Notes: generated by a model from the sequence alone, not told the origin. DNA of 64,000 bases from Allobosea sp. OK403 (GCF_900113835.1 NZ_FOQV01000012.1:78691-142690), one strand, 5' to 3'. Positions 23,440 to 32,844 are shown, numbered from the stretch's first letter. Program-made: numbers and translations.

Positions 23440-25752
23440 ATGGCAAGTGGTCGTGCATCAATGTCTAGTCGGAAACAATTAGCCGGGCGACCATTTACGT
23501 CAGATTTGGGATTTCTGGCGATCTTGCCTTTATTCTGTCTGTTTTTATGTTTGCACGCCCTCTCGCTTCCGGCGCTCGCCCAAACCCCGGCTCCGCCCGC
23601 CGGGATCAGCCAGGAGCAGTTCGACGCACTTGTCGAAGCTATCGGCCGATCGGTCGTCGAGAAGCTGAAGGCTCCCGCGCCCGCGTCTGCGCCGGCGGCG
23701 AGAGGAGGGGCCTCGGACCCCGTCGGGGTCGCGACGCCGGACCCGCTCGAAGACCGGGTGGCGCAATTCGTCGACAGAGGCGCTGCCGCTTTGGCGGCTT
23801 TCCCTGAACTCGGCCGCCGGCTGGCGGAGTTTCCCAAGCTGATCGTCCAGGCCGGCGATGGCCGCGGATTGTCTGCGTTTCTCCTGCTGTTGTTCATCTC
23901 CGCGGCGATGGCGCTCGCCGTCGAACGGCTCGTGGCGGCGCTGTTCGGTGGTTTGCGAACGCGCCTGGGTGCGAGAGTGGCCGCGACATCCGGCCCTTCC
24001 GCATTGCTGCCGATCGGCGCGATCCTGGCGCTCGATCTTGTCGGCGTCGCCGCCGTCTGGCTCGTCAGCTATGGCGCGATCGGCATCTGGTTTTCCCGCG
24101 GCGTCGGCCAGGACAAGCTGGCGGCAGCAGTCCTGGCGGGGATCTTCGCCTGGCGGCTTTACATGCTGGCTTTCCGGTTCGTGCTGCGGCCGGCCCTCGC
24201 CGGCGCCCGCCTCGCGGCAATGGATGATGGCGAAGCCGCCGCCCTGTATCGCCGCGTCACGCTGATCGTCCTCCTGATCACGACCTTGCGGATCGTGATC
24301 CGCCTGCTGATCGCGACCGCGACCCCGGCGGAGGCGATCGCCGCCGGCCAGATCCTGGTGACGAGCCTCGTGCTGAGCTTCGTCTTCTGGATGGCCGCGC
24401 GCTCGCGCATCGCCGTCGGTCGCTGGCTGGCCGGGCTGGCCTCGACCCAAGACAGCCTGGCCGGCCGGCTGGGCGCTCACTGGCTCACCGTCGCGGCGCC
24501 GCTTTTCCTGGCGCTCGGGCTCACCCAGATCTACGGCGCCGTGGTCGCGCGCTACACCGTGCCCAACGCCGTGCTCCTGACGCTCAATGCGCTGATCGCA
24601 TTGATCCTGTTTCAAACGCTGGCGCGCTACCTGACGCGGCTACGCCCGGCGGCTGCGCCCGCACTCGCGGACGGCGAGCCGGCCGCCGAGCCCACCGCCG
24701 ATGCGGTGGCCATGCCGGTTCCACGCCGTTTCACCGATGTCGTCATTCGCTGCATCAGGACGGCCGTCCTGCTCGCGATCATGGTCTTCGTCGCGCAAAG
24801 CTGGATCGTGGATGTCTTCGCGCTCGTCGACGAGCAGGGCTGGCGGATGCTCGCCCGTTCGTCTCTCGCGACAGCCGTGACGCTGTTCCTCGCCTTCGTG
24901 GCCTGGGAGCTGGTCGATTTCTTCACCCGCGCGCCACCGGCGACGGCCAGCGACGTCGCGGCGGCAGGAGAGGGCGGCGGCGGTTCCGGCTCCCGCCTTG
25001 CGACCATGCTGCCGCTGCTGCGGGTCGTGCTTGCGATCACGATCGGCGTGCTGGCCCTGCTCATCGTGCTCTCGGAGATGGGGGTCAACATCGCGCCGCT
25101 GCTGGCCGGGGCATCGGTGTTCGGGCTGGCCTTGTCCTTCGGCAGCCAGGCGCTCGTGCGCGACATCGTCTCGGGGATATTCTACCTGAGCGACGATGCC
25201 TTCCGCATCGGCGAGTACATCGATTGCGGCAAGGCGAAGGGATCCGTCGAGGGTTTTACGCTGCGCTCGATCCGGCTGCGCCATCAGAACGGCCAGGTCC
25301 ACACCATCCCGTTCGGCCAGCTCGGCCAGATCACCAATTTCAGCCGGGACTGGGCGACCGTCAAATTCAACCTCCGCTTCAAGCGCGACACCGATCTCGA
25401 GAAACTGCGCAAGACGGTCAAGAAGATCGGCGACCAGATGCAGGCGGATCCCGAATTCGCCAATGATTTCATCGCTCCGCTGCGCATGCAGGGCGTTGCC
25501 GACATCCTGGACAATGCGATCCTGGTTCGCTTCAAATTCACCGTCAAACCGATCCAGCCGAGCTATGTCCAGCGGGTTGCGGTGAAGACCATGGTCATGA
25601 CCTTCCCGGCTATCGGGATCGAGTTCGCGGACTCGATGGTCGCGGTCCAGACAATGGGCGCAGGCGGCGATCAGGCCACTGCTGCGGCCGCGAGCTCGGC
25701 CCAGAACCGATCGCGGGCCGAACTGGCCCTGTCCACGGAGGCGGGACAGTGA
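23440..25752 (+). CDS. Large mechanosensitive channel of the MscS family
   Basis: The 770-residue protein has a signal peptide (about residues 24-48), a periplasmic lead with GISQEQFDALVEAIGRSVVE, and about ten membrane spans. The MscS pore and beta domain follow: LLAGASVFGLALSFGSQALV at about residues 550-570, then DIVSGIFYLSDDAFRIGEYI and RLRHQNGQVHTIPFGQLGQI. Such long MscS paralogues release solutes on osmotic downshock. A truncated inverted copy of its N-terminus lies 96 bases downstream. ATG 23461 is an alternative start. Confidence 0.92.
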   Translation: MASGRASMSSRKQLAGRPFTSDLGFLAILPLFCLFLCLHALSLPALAQTPAPPAGISQEQFDALVEAIGRSVVEKLKAPAPASAPAARGGASDPVGVATPDPLEDRVAQFVDRGAAALAAFPELGRRLAEFPKLIVQAGDGRGLSAFLLLLFISAAMALAVERLVAALFGGLRTRLGARVAATSGPSALLPIGAILALDLVGVAAVWLVSYGAIGIWFSRGVGQDKLAAAVLAGIFAWRLYMLAFRFVLRPALAGARLAAMDDGEAAALYRRVTLIVLLITTLRIVIRLLIATATPAEAIAAGQILVTSLVLSFVFWMAARSRIAVGRWLAGLASTQDSLAGRLGAHWLTVAAPLFLALGLTQIYGAVVARYTVPNAVLLTLNALIALILFQTLARYLTRLRPAAAPALADGEPAAEPTADAVAMPVPRRFTDVVIRCIRTAVLLAIMVFVAQSWIVDVFALVDEQGWRMLARSSLATAVTLFLAFVAWELVDFFTRAPPATASDVAAAGEGGGGSGSRLATMLPLLRVVLAITIGVLALLIVLSEMGVNIAPLLAGASVFGLALSFGSQALVRDIVSGIFYLSDDAFRIGEYIDCGKAKGSVEGFTLRSIRLRHQNGQVHTIPFGQLGQITNFSRDWATVKFNLRFKRDTDLEKLRKTVKKIGDQMQADPEFANDFIAPLRMQGVADILDNAILVRFKFTVKPIQPSYVQRVAVKTMVMTFPAIGIEFADSMVAVQTMGAGGDQATAAAASSAQNRSRAELALSTEAGQ

Positions 25753-25848
25753 CGATGCATATGGCGCAGTCCTGGGCCGACGCAGTCCTCGCCAGAGCAA
25801 TGGCAGGGTGCCGCGCAACGCTTTGCTCCGCCTTTTTGATCACACTCA

Positions 25849-26232
25849 TCACACCGCCAGGAAGGCGGAGAGGCTGCGTCCGGCGCCCGCCTCCCTGACC
25901 AGGGAGGGGAGCGCGATCAGGCGCCGCGCGAGTTCGGGAAAGGCGGCGAGCGCCTCCCGGCTGCGCGCGACGGATTCGCTGACGCGCCCTTCGAGTTCGT
26001 CTTCCCGAGCTCCGGCCGGAGCGGCGGGCGGAGCTGTGGTGCCCTTCTCGGCCTGGCGGGCGTCCAGCTTCCGAACGACGGCCGCGCCGATCGCCTCGAC
26101 CAGCGCCTCGAACTGCTCCTTGCCGATACCGGCCGGAGGTTGAGGTGGGCTGGGCGAAAGCGGGGTATGCGAAGCCCGCGCGACCGCGCACAGCAGGAAG
26201 CAGCCGTAGAGCCACGCAGCCAGGTTCGCCAT
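25849..26232 (-). pseudogene. Truncated paralogue of the MscS N-terminal region, inverted
   Basis: The 127-codon frame has a signal-like start and then PPAGIGKEQFEALVEAIGAA, closely matching PPAGISQEQFDALVEAIGRS of the neighbouring MscS gene. The later stretch AALAAFPELxRRL and the end AGxGRSLSAFL also match. It stops exactly where the MscS membrane domain would begin. It is tail-to-tail with the intact channel. The ribosome site GAGAGGGGGC is intact, so a short secreted peptide could still be made. Confidence 0.72.
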
Positions 26233-26348
26233 GCCCCCTCTCGCCGAGTGGCGACAGGGGTGTTCAGGTGACGCGAGGCAATCGCTGCCCGTCTGACTCC
26301 GCCCCTAGCTGCGGCTCTTTCGTCACGGGCGGTTTCTGCTGCTCGCTG

Positions 26349-27581
26349 TCAGTGGCCGCTGAAGACGAGGGTCTGGATCGGCAGCACCAGCGCCTGGATG
26401 CGCAGCAGCAGGGCGTGCACCAGCCCGACCGCATCGACCGCGTGCAAGGCGATGCGGCGCAGCGTGCCGGTGTCCTTCGCCACGATCACGTCGTGATTGC
26501 TGCTATAGGCATTGGCGATGCAGCTGCTGCCGGGCGTCACGCCGTCGAGCCCGCCCTGGTAGAGCGGCTCGAGGAAGGTGAGGATCGTTCCCGGCCGGAC
26601 CACCTGCTGCGCATCGATCAGCTGTTCGCCGCTTCTGAGCTGGCCTGCGGCGATGAAATCTTGCACGCCCGTCACCACCATCGGAATGACCTCCCACGGC
26701 TTCGAGATGCAGGTGACCTCGGCAGCCATGCCGACCTTGATCACCTGCGCCTCGATCTGGCTGAAGCCGGCCTGCAACCTGCCCCGCCCGGCCTCTTCCG
26801 GGATGATGATCCCGGCCGGGCGCATGAAGGGGTTGACGATGTCGCCGATCCGCAGCGTGAACTGTTCGACGCGCCCGGCGAAGCCGGCGCGCACGACCGT
26901 TTTCTGCAGCTCGACCTCGGCCTGGGCGAGCGCGGCCGCGGCGCTGGCGCGTTCGGCGGGAAGGAGCGAGACGATCTTCGCCTGGGCGGCGTCCTTGGCG
27001 GCCGTCGCCGAAAGGACGGCAGCCTCGCGGCCCGCCACGATGTTCTCGAGCCGTTCGATCTCGCGCGTCGCGACGATGGCATCGTTGCGACGCTTCAGCT
27101 CGTTCTTGGTTTGCAACTCGTCCATGGCCTGCTGCAGGGCGCTCTTCGCCTCCAGGATCTTGCCTTCATCGGCCAGGATATCCGCCTTCGCGACGACGAG
27201 CGCGGCATCGGCCTCGGCGATCTTGCGGCGCGCTGCCTCAACGGCCGCCTCCTGCGTGCTGCTGTCGAGCGTGAAGATCGGTGCGCCCTTGGCGACCGCC
27301 TGGCTGAAGCCGACATGGATCTGCGCGACGCGGCCATTGACCTCCGGCACGATCGGGACCGTCCGGAAGAAGACCGTGGCGCTGGTCGTGGAGGGGTGGT
27401 TGTAGAAGATCACGGTGATCAGGCCGACCGTCAGCATCACGCAGGTGACGAGACCCCAGCGCAACTCGAACCAAACCGAATAGAGCGTGAGCTCGCGGCC
27501 GAACCGTTTGCCCTGGCGGTAGCGACGATAGAGATAGTCGGGAAGGAGGGTGAAGAACGCGCAGACCAGAAGCTCAAGCAT
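26349..27581 (-). CDS. HlyD-family membrane fusion protein
   Basis: This 410-residue protein has two N-terminal hydrophobic stretches (residues 1-18 and about 45-62). A periplasmic HlyD domain follows: a lipoyl half-motif VNGRVAQIHVGFSQAVAKGA, a long helical hairpin (about residues 105-215), and the return half VVRAGFAGRVEQFTLRIGDI. It has no adjacent transporter or outer-membrane factor, unlike HlyD of type I secretion, and is closer to orphan YibH/EmrA-like proteins. Its start overlaps the upstream gene by 8 bases, so the two are coupled. Confidence 0.85.
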   Translation of the reverse strand: MLELLVCAFFTLLPDYLYRRYRQGKRFGRELTLYSVWFELRWGLVTCVMLTVGLITVIFYNHPSTTSATVFFRTVPIVPEVNGRVAQIHVGFSQAVAKGAPIFTLDSSTQEAAVEAARRKIAEADAALVVAKADILADEGKILEAKSALQQAMDELQTKNELKRRNDAIVATREIERLENIVAGREAAVLSATAAKDAAQAKIVSLLPAERASAAAALAQAEVELQKTVVRAGFAGRVEQFTLRIGDIVNPFMRPAGIIIPEEAGRGRLQAGFSQIEAQVIKVGMAAEVTCISKPWEVIPMVVTGVQDFIAAGQLRSGEQLIDAQQVVRPGTILTFLEPLYQGGLDGVTPGSSCIANAYSSNHDVIVAKDTGTLRRIALHAVDAVGLVHALLLRIQALVLPIQTLVFSGH

Positions 27582-28026
27582 GGTTCTTCTCCTCGATGCC
27601 GGCGCCCGCGACCGGCATGGTCCCGTCCGGTCCTGGCACGGCGGTCTCCGCGTCCGATGCTGCGTCGCCGCCCCGGCCCGGCGCGATATTGGCCATTTTC
27701 TCGAGGGAGCCGGCCATCCGGCCGAACATCCCTGGGATGTCAGGCAGGTCGATCAGCGCGAGCAGTAGCCCGGCGACCCAGAAGGCATGGACATGCGTGA
27801 AGAGCGCGAGCAGCCCGAGAACGGCGACGATCTCGAACTGGATCTTGTGCGTCTTGTGCGCCATCCGCTCCGGCAGGGTATGCAGGCGCAGGAAGAGCAG
27901 GCCGATGCCCAGCACCGCTCCGACGAGGGTGATCGCCGCGACCACCATCAGGTGGTCCGTCCCCCCCGGCTCGGTAATGAAGCTCGGCAGGTGGTGAGGG
28001 GCGGCGGGGTTCATGGCGGGGTTCAT
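27574..28026 (-). CDS. Hypothetical membrane protein coupled to the HlyD-family gene
   Basis: The 150-residue product has three hydrophobic segments (LMVVAAITLVGAVLGIGLLF, FEIVAVLGLLALFTHVHAFW, VAGLLLALIDLPDI) and an acidic, Pro/Ala-rich C-terminal tail. I do not recognise the family. Overlap with the HlyD-like gene implies a shared function, perhaps as its inner-membrane partner. Confidence 0.68.
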   Translation of the reverse strand: MNPAMNPAAPHHLPSFITEPGGTDHLMVVAAITLVGAVLGIGLLFLRLHTLPERMAHKTHKIQFEIVAVLGLLALFTHVHAFWVAGLLLALIDLPDIPGMFGRMAGSLEKMANIAPGRGGDAASDAETAVPGPDGTMPVAGAGIEEKNHA

Positions 28027-28063
28027 GGCGACTTCCCTGGCTTCAGGAGGCTGACGGGCAGGT

Positions 28064-28507
28064 CTACTGCTTGAATCCGATCAGGACCCCGTCGGCTCCC
28101 AATGAGAGCTGGAGGCCCTTCCTTTGCGTCGCGAGACGCATCAGCACGCCCTTGGCGTTGCGCAGCCAGAGCGTGCCGCGGCCCTGGCCGCCGATCGCCC
28201 AGCCCTCGCGGATCTGGACATAGGCGCCGGCGATGTCCTCGACCTGGTTCAGGCCATAGACGGAGCCGGTCGCCGTGAGGCGCGACGCGCCGATGCCGCC
28301 GATGCCGAGCCCGCCGACGGTGATGTCGTAGCTGCGGTTGTGGAAGCGGAGCGTGCCACCGCCGATCGCCCCGGAGCCGATGAAGGCGACCTGGAGCTGC
28401 TTGATGCGAACGGTGGCGCTGGGCGGCCCGCTGGGACGGGTTTGTGCGTAGGCACTCCCGCTGGCCAGCAGGAAGCCCAGAACGAGGGCGGCGATCCTTA
28501 CAATCAT
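28064..28507 (-). CDS. Secreted glycine-rich hypothetical protein
   Basis: The 147-residue product has a clean signal peptide (IAALVLGFLLASGSAYA). A beta-rich mature domain has repeated Gly patterns (IGSGAIGGGTLRFHNRSYDI, GGLGIGGIGAS, ATGSVYGLNQVEDIAGAYVQ). The pattern is reminiscent of DUF1134/EipA-like or Ysc84-like periplasmic proteins, but I cannot assign it. It lies 37 bases upstream of the membrane protein and HlyD-family gene pair and is probably co-transcribed. Confidence 0.7.
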   Translation of the reverse strand: MIVRIAALVLGFLLASGSAYAQTRPSGPPSATVRIKQLQVAFIGSGAIGGGTLRFHNRSYDITVGGLGIGGIGASRLTATGSVYGLNQVEDIAGAYVQIREGWAIGGQGRGTLWLRNAKGVLMRLATQRKGLQLSLGADGVLIGFKQ

Positions 28508-28637
28508 GATGCTCTCCGGATGGTTGTCTCGCGGGCGTCGGACTTGCGGGCGTCGGATTTGCGCGGAGAATCGCCGGTCGGTTCCGAGGGCCGGGCGGGA
28601 TGGCGCATTTGAGCGCTGCGATGGGCATCCGATGCGC

Positions 28638-28967
28638 TCAAAAGTGACAGGCGATGCTGGAGAACGCGCCGTGCTGGGTGGCGCGGTATGTGAACCCGTC
28701 GTTGCGGTAGTCGGTGTAGCTCGCCCGATAGCCGAGCGCGGTCGAGATCGACTCGGCCCAGCGATAGCTCACCGACGCGAAGTCTCACAGGGAGGACGAT
28801 TGCTCCTGGCGCAGAAGGGCTGCCTTGGCCTCGGCGAGACCGGAGCAAAGCGAACAGAATTCCTCGTTCGTCCTGGCAAGTTCCTCAATGGCGTGTTCCC
28901 GATCCGGAAAATGGGCGACGGCGACCAGCAGCTTTGGATCGATGATGAAAACCAGACACCTTCTCAA
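28638..28967 (-). pseudogene. Two gene fragments joined in frame at a stop codon
   Basis: From 28967 to 28785 a 60-codon frame contains ELARTNEEFCSLCSGLAEAK, the start of a small cytoplasmic protein type common in this bacterial order. It is cut short at a TGA (28785-28787). Immediately after, in the same frame, comes DFASVSYRWAESISTALGYR and then ASYTDYRNDGFTYR, ending in SIACHF and a stop at 28638. That is the terminal strands of an outer-membrane barrel. Neither half is complete. Confidence 0.6.
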
Positions 28968-29086
28968 GGTGAGGCGGTTGCGCCGTCTCTTGATCCGTCA
29001 GCATTGCCCTGTAGCCGGCAACTCGGGAGTAGTTTACGGTAGGTTACATCGGAGCAATGTCGCGACGGATCAGGAGAGGCGATCCT

Positions 29087-30895
29087 ATGCTCGACGGCCG
29101 CAGCATTGCCGATGAAGTGCCCCAGGTGCGACCGCAGCATTCAGCGGACGATGTGCGCGCTGAGCTTGATCGTCTCTTCGCAAGTCCCGAATTCAACGTT
29201 CCGAGCCGAGCCAAGAAGTTCCTGCGCTATATCGTCGAAGAATCGCTGGCGGGACGCGCGGCCCGCATCAAAGCCTATACGGTGGGAACCAAAGTCTTCG
29301 AGCGTGATCCCGGCTTCGATGCTCAGAACGACCCGGTCGTTCGCATCGAGGCCGGACGGTTGCGCCGCGCGCTGGAACGCTACTATCTGATCGCCGGCTT
29401 GACCGATTCCATCGTGATTTCGATCCCGAAGGGCGGCTATGTGCCATTCTTTGAGGTTCGGGCAGCGCAACAGATCCTGCCCCTCGTGCCAAGCTTGCCG
29501 CCCCCCGACAAGGTCGGTCCTCAGCCTCTGCCACGGCGCATGGCTTGGCTCGGAGCCGGCGTGGCCATCTCCGCCGCTCTGTTCATCGGCATCGCCCTGC
29601 CGAGCGGCTCACGCAATGTTCCAAGGCTGACGATAGAAGCCCCGGCGGGGCCGACCCTTGCCGTCATGCCGTTCGTCAATCTCGGCGACATCCCGGAGGC
29701 GAAGATCTATGCGGAAGGGTTGACCGAGGAGATGATGAGCCAGGTCGCGCGCTTCAAGGAACTGTCGGTCCTCGGCCGCGAAACCTCCCGGAACATCCTG
29801 CCCGGCGCCGATATCACGCAGATCCATCGCGCGCTTGGTGCCAGATATGTGCTGGAGGGAAGCGTTCGCGCCGCGACCTATCAGCTGCGCGTCACGGGCC
29901 GGTTGCTCGATGCCGGGACAGGGGCGGTGCTGTGGTCGCAGAGCTATGACGGCGACCTGCGCGTGCACGATCTCTTCACGATTCAGAACGATGTGGCGCA
30001 GAAGGTCGCCACGGCCATCGCGCAACCCTATGGCATCATCTTCCAGGCCGACGGACTACGGACCGGCGCAAATTCGTCGGACAATCTCGAAGCCTATGCC
30101 TGCTCCCTCAAGTTCTATGGCTACCGAACCGCACTCTCCGCCGAGAGCCACAGCGCGGTTCGCGGTTGCCTCGAACAGGCCACCGCCGCCAATCCTGGCT
30201 ATGCGACCGCCTGGGCGATGCTGTCGATCCTGTATCTCGACGAGGATCGCTTCGGCTTCAACCCGAGGCCGGGCTCGTCAACAGCCATTCAGCGTTCGAC
30301 AGACGCGGCTCGCCGTGCCATCCGGCTCGATCCGGCGAACATCCGGGCGCTTCAGGCTCTCATGATGGCGCTGTTTTTCACCCAGCAACCGGCGGAGGCG
30401 CTCGAAATCGGCGAGCGGGCCGTGGCCTTGAATCCGAACGATACCGAGTTGCTCGCCGAGCTCGGCACGCGCGTGGGGCAAGTCGGGGCCTGGGCCCGCG
30501 GCACTGCGCTGCTGGAGCAGGCACTGGCCCGCAATCCCGCGCAGTCCGACTATTATAACGGGATCCTGGCTCATCACGCCTATATGCAGCGCGACTATCG
30601 GCGGGCCGAAGCGCTGATCCGGCAGGTCAGCCTGAACAGGTTCCCACTCTACCATTTCGTTGCCGCCATCATCTACGCCCAGCTCGAGATGAAGCCGCAG
30701 GCGGCGGCGGCGAAGGGCGAGTTCCTCCGCCTGATCCCGACGTTCTTCGAGAACTGGGAGCACGAGGTGGCCAAGCGCAACTACCGGCCGGAGGATGCCA
30801 TCCACCTGGCCGAGGGTGCCCGGAAGGCCGGCTTTCCATTGCCGGCCAGGACAGTGGCAGAGGCTGCTTCCGCGGCGGAGTTCCCGCAGCACTGA
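29087..30895 (+). CDS. wHTH - membrane - TolB-like - TPR signalling protein
   Basis: From ATG 29087 (ribosome site AGGAGAGG) the product is 602 residues. An N-terminal winged-helix-like domain covers about residues 15-110 (PSRAKKFLRYIVEESLAGRA, VVRIEAGRLRRALERYY). One membrane span follows at about residues 155-175. Next is a TolB/FlgO-like beta domain (LAVMPFVNLGDIPEAKIYAE, GARYVLEGSVRAATYQLRVT), then tetratricopeptide-type helices to the end. The layout matches proteins often labelled adenylate-cyclase-like, but no cyclase domain is present. The target is unknown. Confidence 0.8.
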   Translation: MLDGRSIADEVPQVRPQHSADDVRAELDRLFASPEFNVPSRAKKFLRYIVEESLAGRAARIKAYTVGTKVFERDPGFDAQNDPVVRIEAGRLRRALERYYLIAGLTDSIVISIPKGGYVPFFEVRAAQQILPLVPSLPPPDKVGPQPLPRRMAWLGAGVAISAALFIGIALPSGSRNVPRLTIEAPAGPTLAVMPFVNLGDIPEAKIYAEGLTEEMMSQVARFKELSVLGRETSRNILPGADITQIHRALGARYVLEGSVRAATYQLRVTGRLLDAGTGAVLWSQSYDGDLRVHDLFTIQNDVAQKVATAIAQPYGIIFQADGLRTGANSSDNLEAYACSLKFYGYRTALSAESHSAVRGCLEQATAANPGYATAWAMLSILYLDEDRFGFNPRPGSSTAIQRSTDAARRAIRLDPANIRALQALMMALFFTQQPAEALEIGERAVALNPNDTELLAELGTRVGQVGAWARGTALLEQALARNPAQSDYYNGILAHHAYMQRDYRRAEALIRQVSLNRFPLYHFVAAIIYAQLEMKPQAAAAKGEFLRLIPTFFENWEHEVAKRNYRPEDAIHLAEGARKAGFPLPARTVAEAASAAEFPQH

Positions 30896-30944
30896 GCGCC
30901 GCGGCCACCCCGAGCATACAGGATGCTACAGGCCCCGCCGCCGC

Positions 30945-30965
30945 GCCTCTGCTAAACGCAGAGGC
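30945..30965. terminator. Perfect 8-bp stem hairpin after the TPR gene
   Basis: GCCTCTGC-TAAAC-GCAGAGGC lies 50 bases past the stop codon. No T tract follows, so any terminator role is tentative. Confidence 0.4.
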
Positions 30966-31132
30966 AAGGTGATCCTGCGCTTCGAAGCTAACCGAGCAGT
31001 TCTCTGACGGGCCGTGCTCCTACCGGCACAGCCCCCCTTTGCAGACGCCGATGGGCGTGTCACCACTCGCTGTCGGTGTTACGTTGGGTCATCGAGGCCT
31101 CTTCCGGCAAAGCGAAGGCGACGACTGTGCTC

Positions 31133-32281
31133 ATGGCCGCAGCGGCTCACATCAGAATTCGAACCTGGCTCATCGCAGCGCTTGCCGTGGCGGCATTCGG
31201 TGCAGGTTGTGGCACCCGGCCAGAGACCGGTTTTCTCGCCCCGGTAGCCGCGACCGACGCAGAGGGAACGCCTCACATGATCCTGGTCGCGACGACCCGC
31301 AAACGGGACGAACGACCGGGCACCTTCTTCGGCGGCGAGCGCGCAACGCCACTCGATTTCGCGGGGATCGAGGTCTCGGTGCCCCCCGGACACAAGCCGA
31401 GCGAAATCGAATGGGCCTCCGCGGCGCCGGGCAATGCCCAGAGCAATTTCGTCGTCCGCCGGGCCGGCTTTCTCGACGGGGAGAAGGCTTTCGTCCGGTC
31501 GCTCAACGCCCAGCTCGCGGCGCGTCCGCGCGGCAGCCGCAAGGTGCTGCTATTCATCCACGGCTACAACACGATGTTCGCCGAGGGGCTCTATCGCTTC
31601 GCCCAGCTCGTTCACGACGCCAAATCGTCCGCCGTGCCGGTGCTGTTCACCTGGGCGTCGCGCGGTGAGCTGACGCAGTACGTCTACGACAACAACAGCG
31701 CCACGACGGCGCGCGACGATCTCGAACGGACCATCCGCCTGATCTTCGCGAGCGATGCCGAGCAGGTGAATATCCTGGCCCATTCGATGGGCAACTGGGT
31801 TACGGTCGAGGCGCTGCGGCAGATCAAGATCTCCGGCGGGCTTGCGCAGATCGGCAAGCTCGGCAACCTCGTGCTGGCGGCGCCCGATATCGACGTCGAT
31901 GTGTTCAAGTCGCAGATGCGGCGCTTCGGCAAGCCCAAAAAGCCGTTCTTTATTGTTCTGTCTAAGGACGACAAGGCGCTCGGCGCCTCGCGCTTCATCG
32001 CCGGCGGCCAGGAGCGTCTCGGCGCCGGGAGCAACACGGCGGAGCTCGCCGAGCTCGGCGCCGTCGTCATCGATCTCTCTGACGTCAAGGCGACGGACTC
32101 GAGCAATCACGGCAAGTTCGCCCAGCTTGCGGCCATCGCGCCGCAGCTGGAGCATGCCTTGGCCCAGGGCGTCGACCAGAAGCCGGGCGCCGCCGCAGAG
32201 GCGGCGGGAGAGTCCCTGAGCACGATCGTTTCGCTACCGATCAAGATCCTCGGCCTGCCACTGAAGATCATCGCGCAATAG
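31133..32281 (+). CDS. DUF900-type alpha/beta hydrolase, probable lipoprotein
   Basis: From ATG 31133 the product is 382 residues. The leader WLIAALAVAAFGAGCG ends in a lipobox Cys (FGAGC). The hydrolase core has LLFIHGYNTMFAEGLYRFAQ and the nucleophile elbow LAHSMGNWV, both typical of DUF900/COG4782 proteins. Longer starts exist (31076) but would bury the lipoprotein signal. It is probably an envelope-anchored esterase of unknown substrate. Confidence 0.82.
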   Translation: MAAAAHIRIRTWLIAALAVAAFGAGCGTRPETGFLAPVAATDAEGTPHMILVATTRKRDERPGTFFGGERATPLDFAGIEVSVPPGHKPSEIEWASAAPGNAQSNFVVRRAGFLDGEKAFVRSLNAQLAARPRGSRKVLLFIHGYNTMFAEGLYRFAQLVHDAKSSAVPVLFTWASRGELTQYVYDNNSATTARDDLERTIRLIFASDAEQVNILAHSMGNWVTVEALRQIKISGGLAQIGKLGNLVLAAPDIDVDVFKSQMRRFGKPKKPFFIVLSKDDKALGASRFIAGGQERLGAGSNTAELAELGAVVIDLSDVKATDSSNHGKFAQLAAIAPQLEHALAQGVDQKPGAAAEAAGESLSTIVSLPIKILGLPLKIIAQ

Positions 32282-32493
32282 TCGCGCGAGCCGAAGCCGA
32301 ACCAGAGCAGCCGGTGCCTGTTCGAGACACCACTCAAACCAGTGGAGGAGACAATCACGGCGACGAAGTGCGCGATCTTTACAGCCTCACCCATACTGGG
32401 CGGTTTCATGGCGATGGTGCAAATCCAACCCGCGGAAGCTTCGTCTACTGCAAGACGGTCGGCATCCCGAAACGCTGGGTCGCGCGAGCCGGT
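32282..32493. other. Spacer with an odd signal-peptide-like frame lacking a normal start
   Basis: A strong GGAGGAG ribosome site at about 32343 is followed after three bases by ATC (32353), not ATG. The frame then reads TKCAIFTASPILGGFMAMVQ and IQPAEASS, a plausible signal peptide, and runs about 50 codons. This could be a small secreted protein with a lost start codon. Nothing else is visible in the gap. Confidence 0.3.
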
Positions 32494-32835
32494 TCAGCGG
32501 CGCGTCAGCAGCCAGGGATAGCGGCGCAGATATCTGTCGCAGACCTGTTGTTCCAGGCCCTTGGCGTAAGCCGCGGAGAACTCCTTGGCGAAGTCCGCGC
32601 CGCCCATCACTATCGCCCGTGACGAGATATCCCCGCCCTTGCTGTCGGGAGGGGCTTGCGTCTGCGACCCCGTCTCGACGAGCGCGAGGCCACGGCAGCG
32701 CGCCGCCGCCTCGCGGGCCGCGCCGATCTGGTAGAGAGCCCGGGGCGAGCCCGCCTCCGGCGGCGCCTGGGCGGACACCGGCAAGGCGGCGACCAAAGCC
32801 AGCATCAGCAGCGCCGCCGCGAATTGTCCTTGCAA
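32494..32835 (-). CDS. Small secreted hypothetical protein
   Basis: The 113-residue product has a signal peptide (AALLMLALVAALPVSAQA) and a small mature domain with two Cys (ARCRGL and QQVCDRYL) that could form a disulfide. The family is not recognised. It is convergent with the DUF900 gene and 9 bases from the SDR stop region. Confidence 0.6.
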   Translation of the reverse strand: MQGQFAAALLMLALVAALPVSAQAPPEAGSPRALYQIGAAREAAARCRGLALVETGSQTQAPPDSKGGDISSRAIVMGGADFAKEFSAAYAKGLEQQVCDRYLRRYPWLLTRR

Positions 32836-32844
32836 CGACGCCTC

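Noticed and set aside
26145..27800. 551-codon plus-strand frame opposite the HlyD-family gene
   Set aside because: Composition is typical of a mirror frame and the minus-strand genes here have clear domains and coupling.
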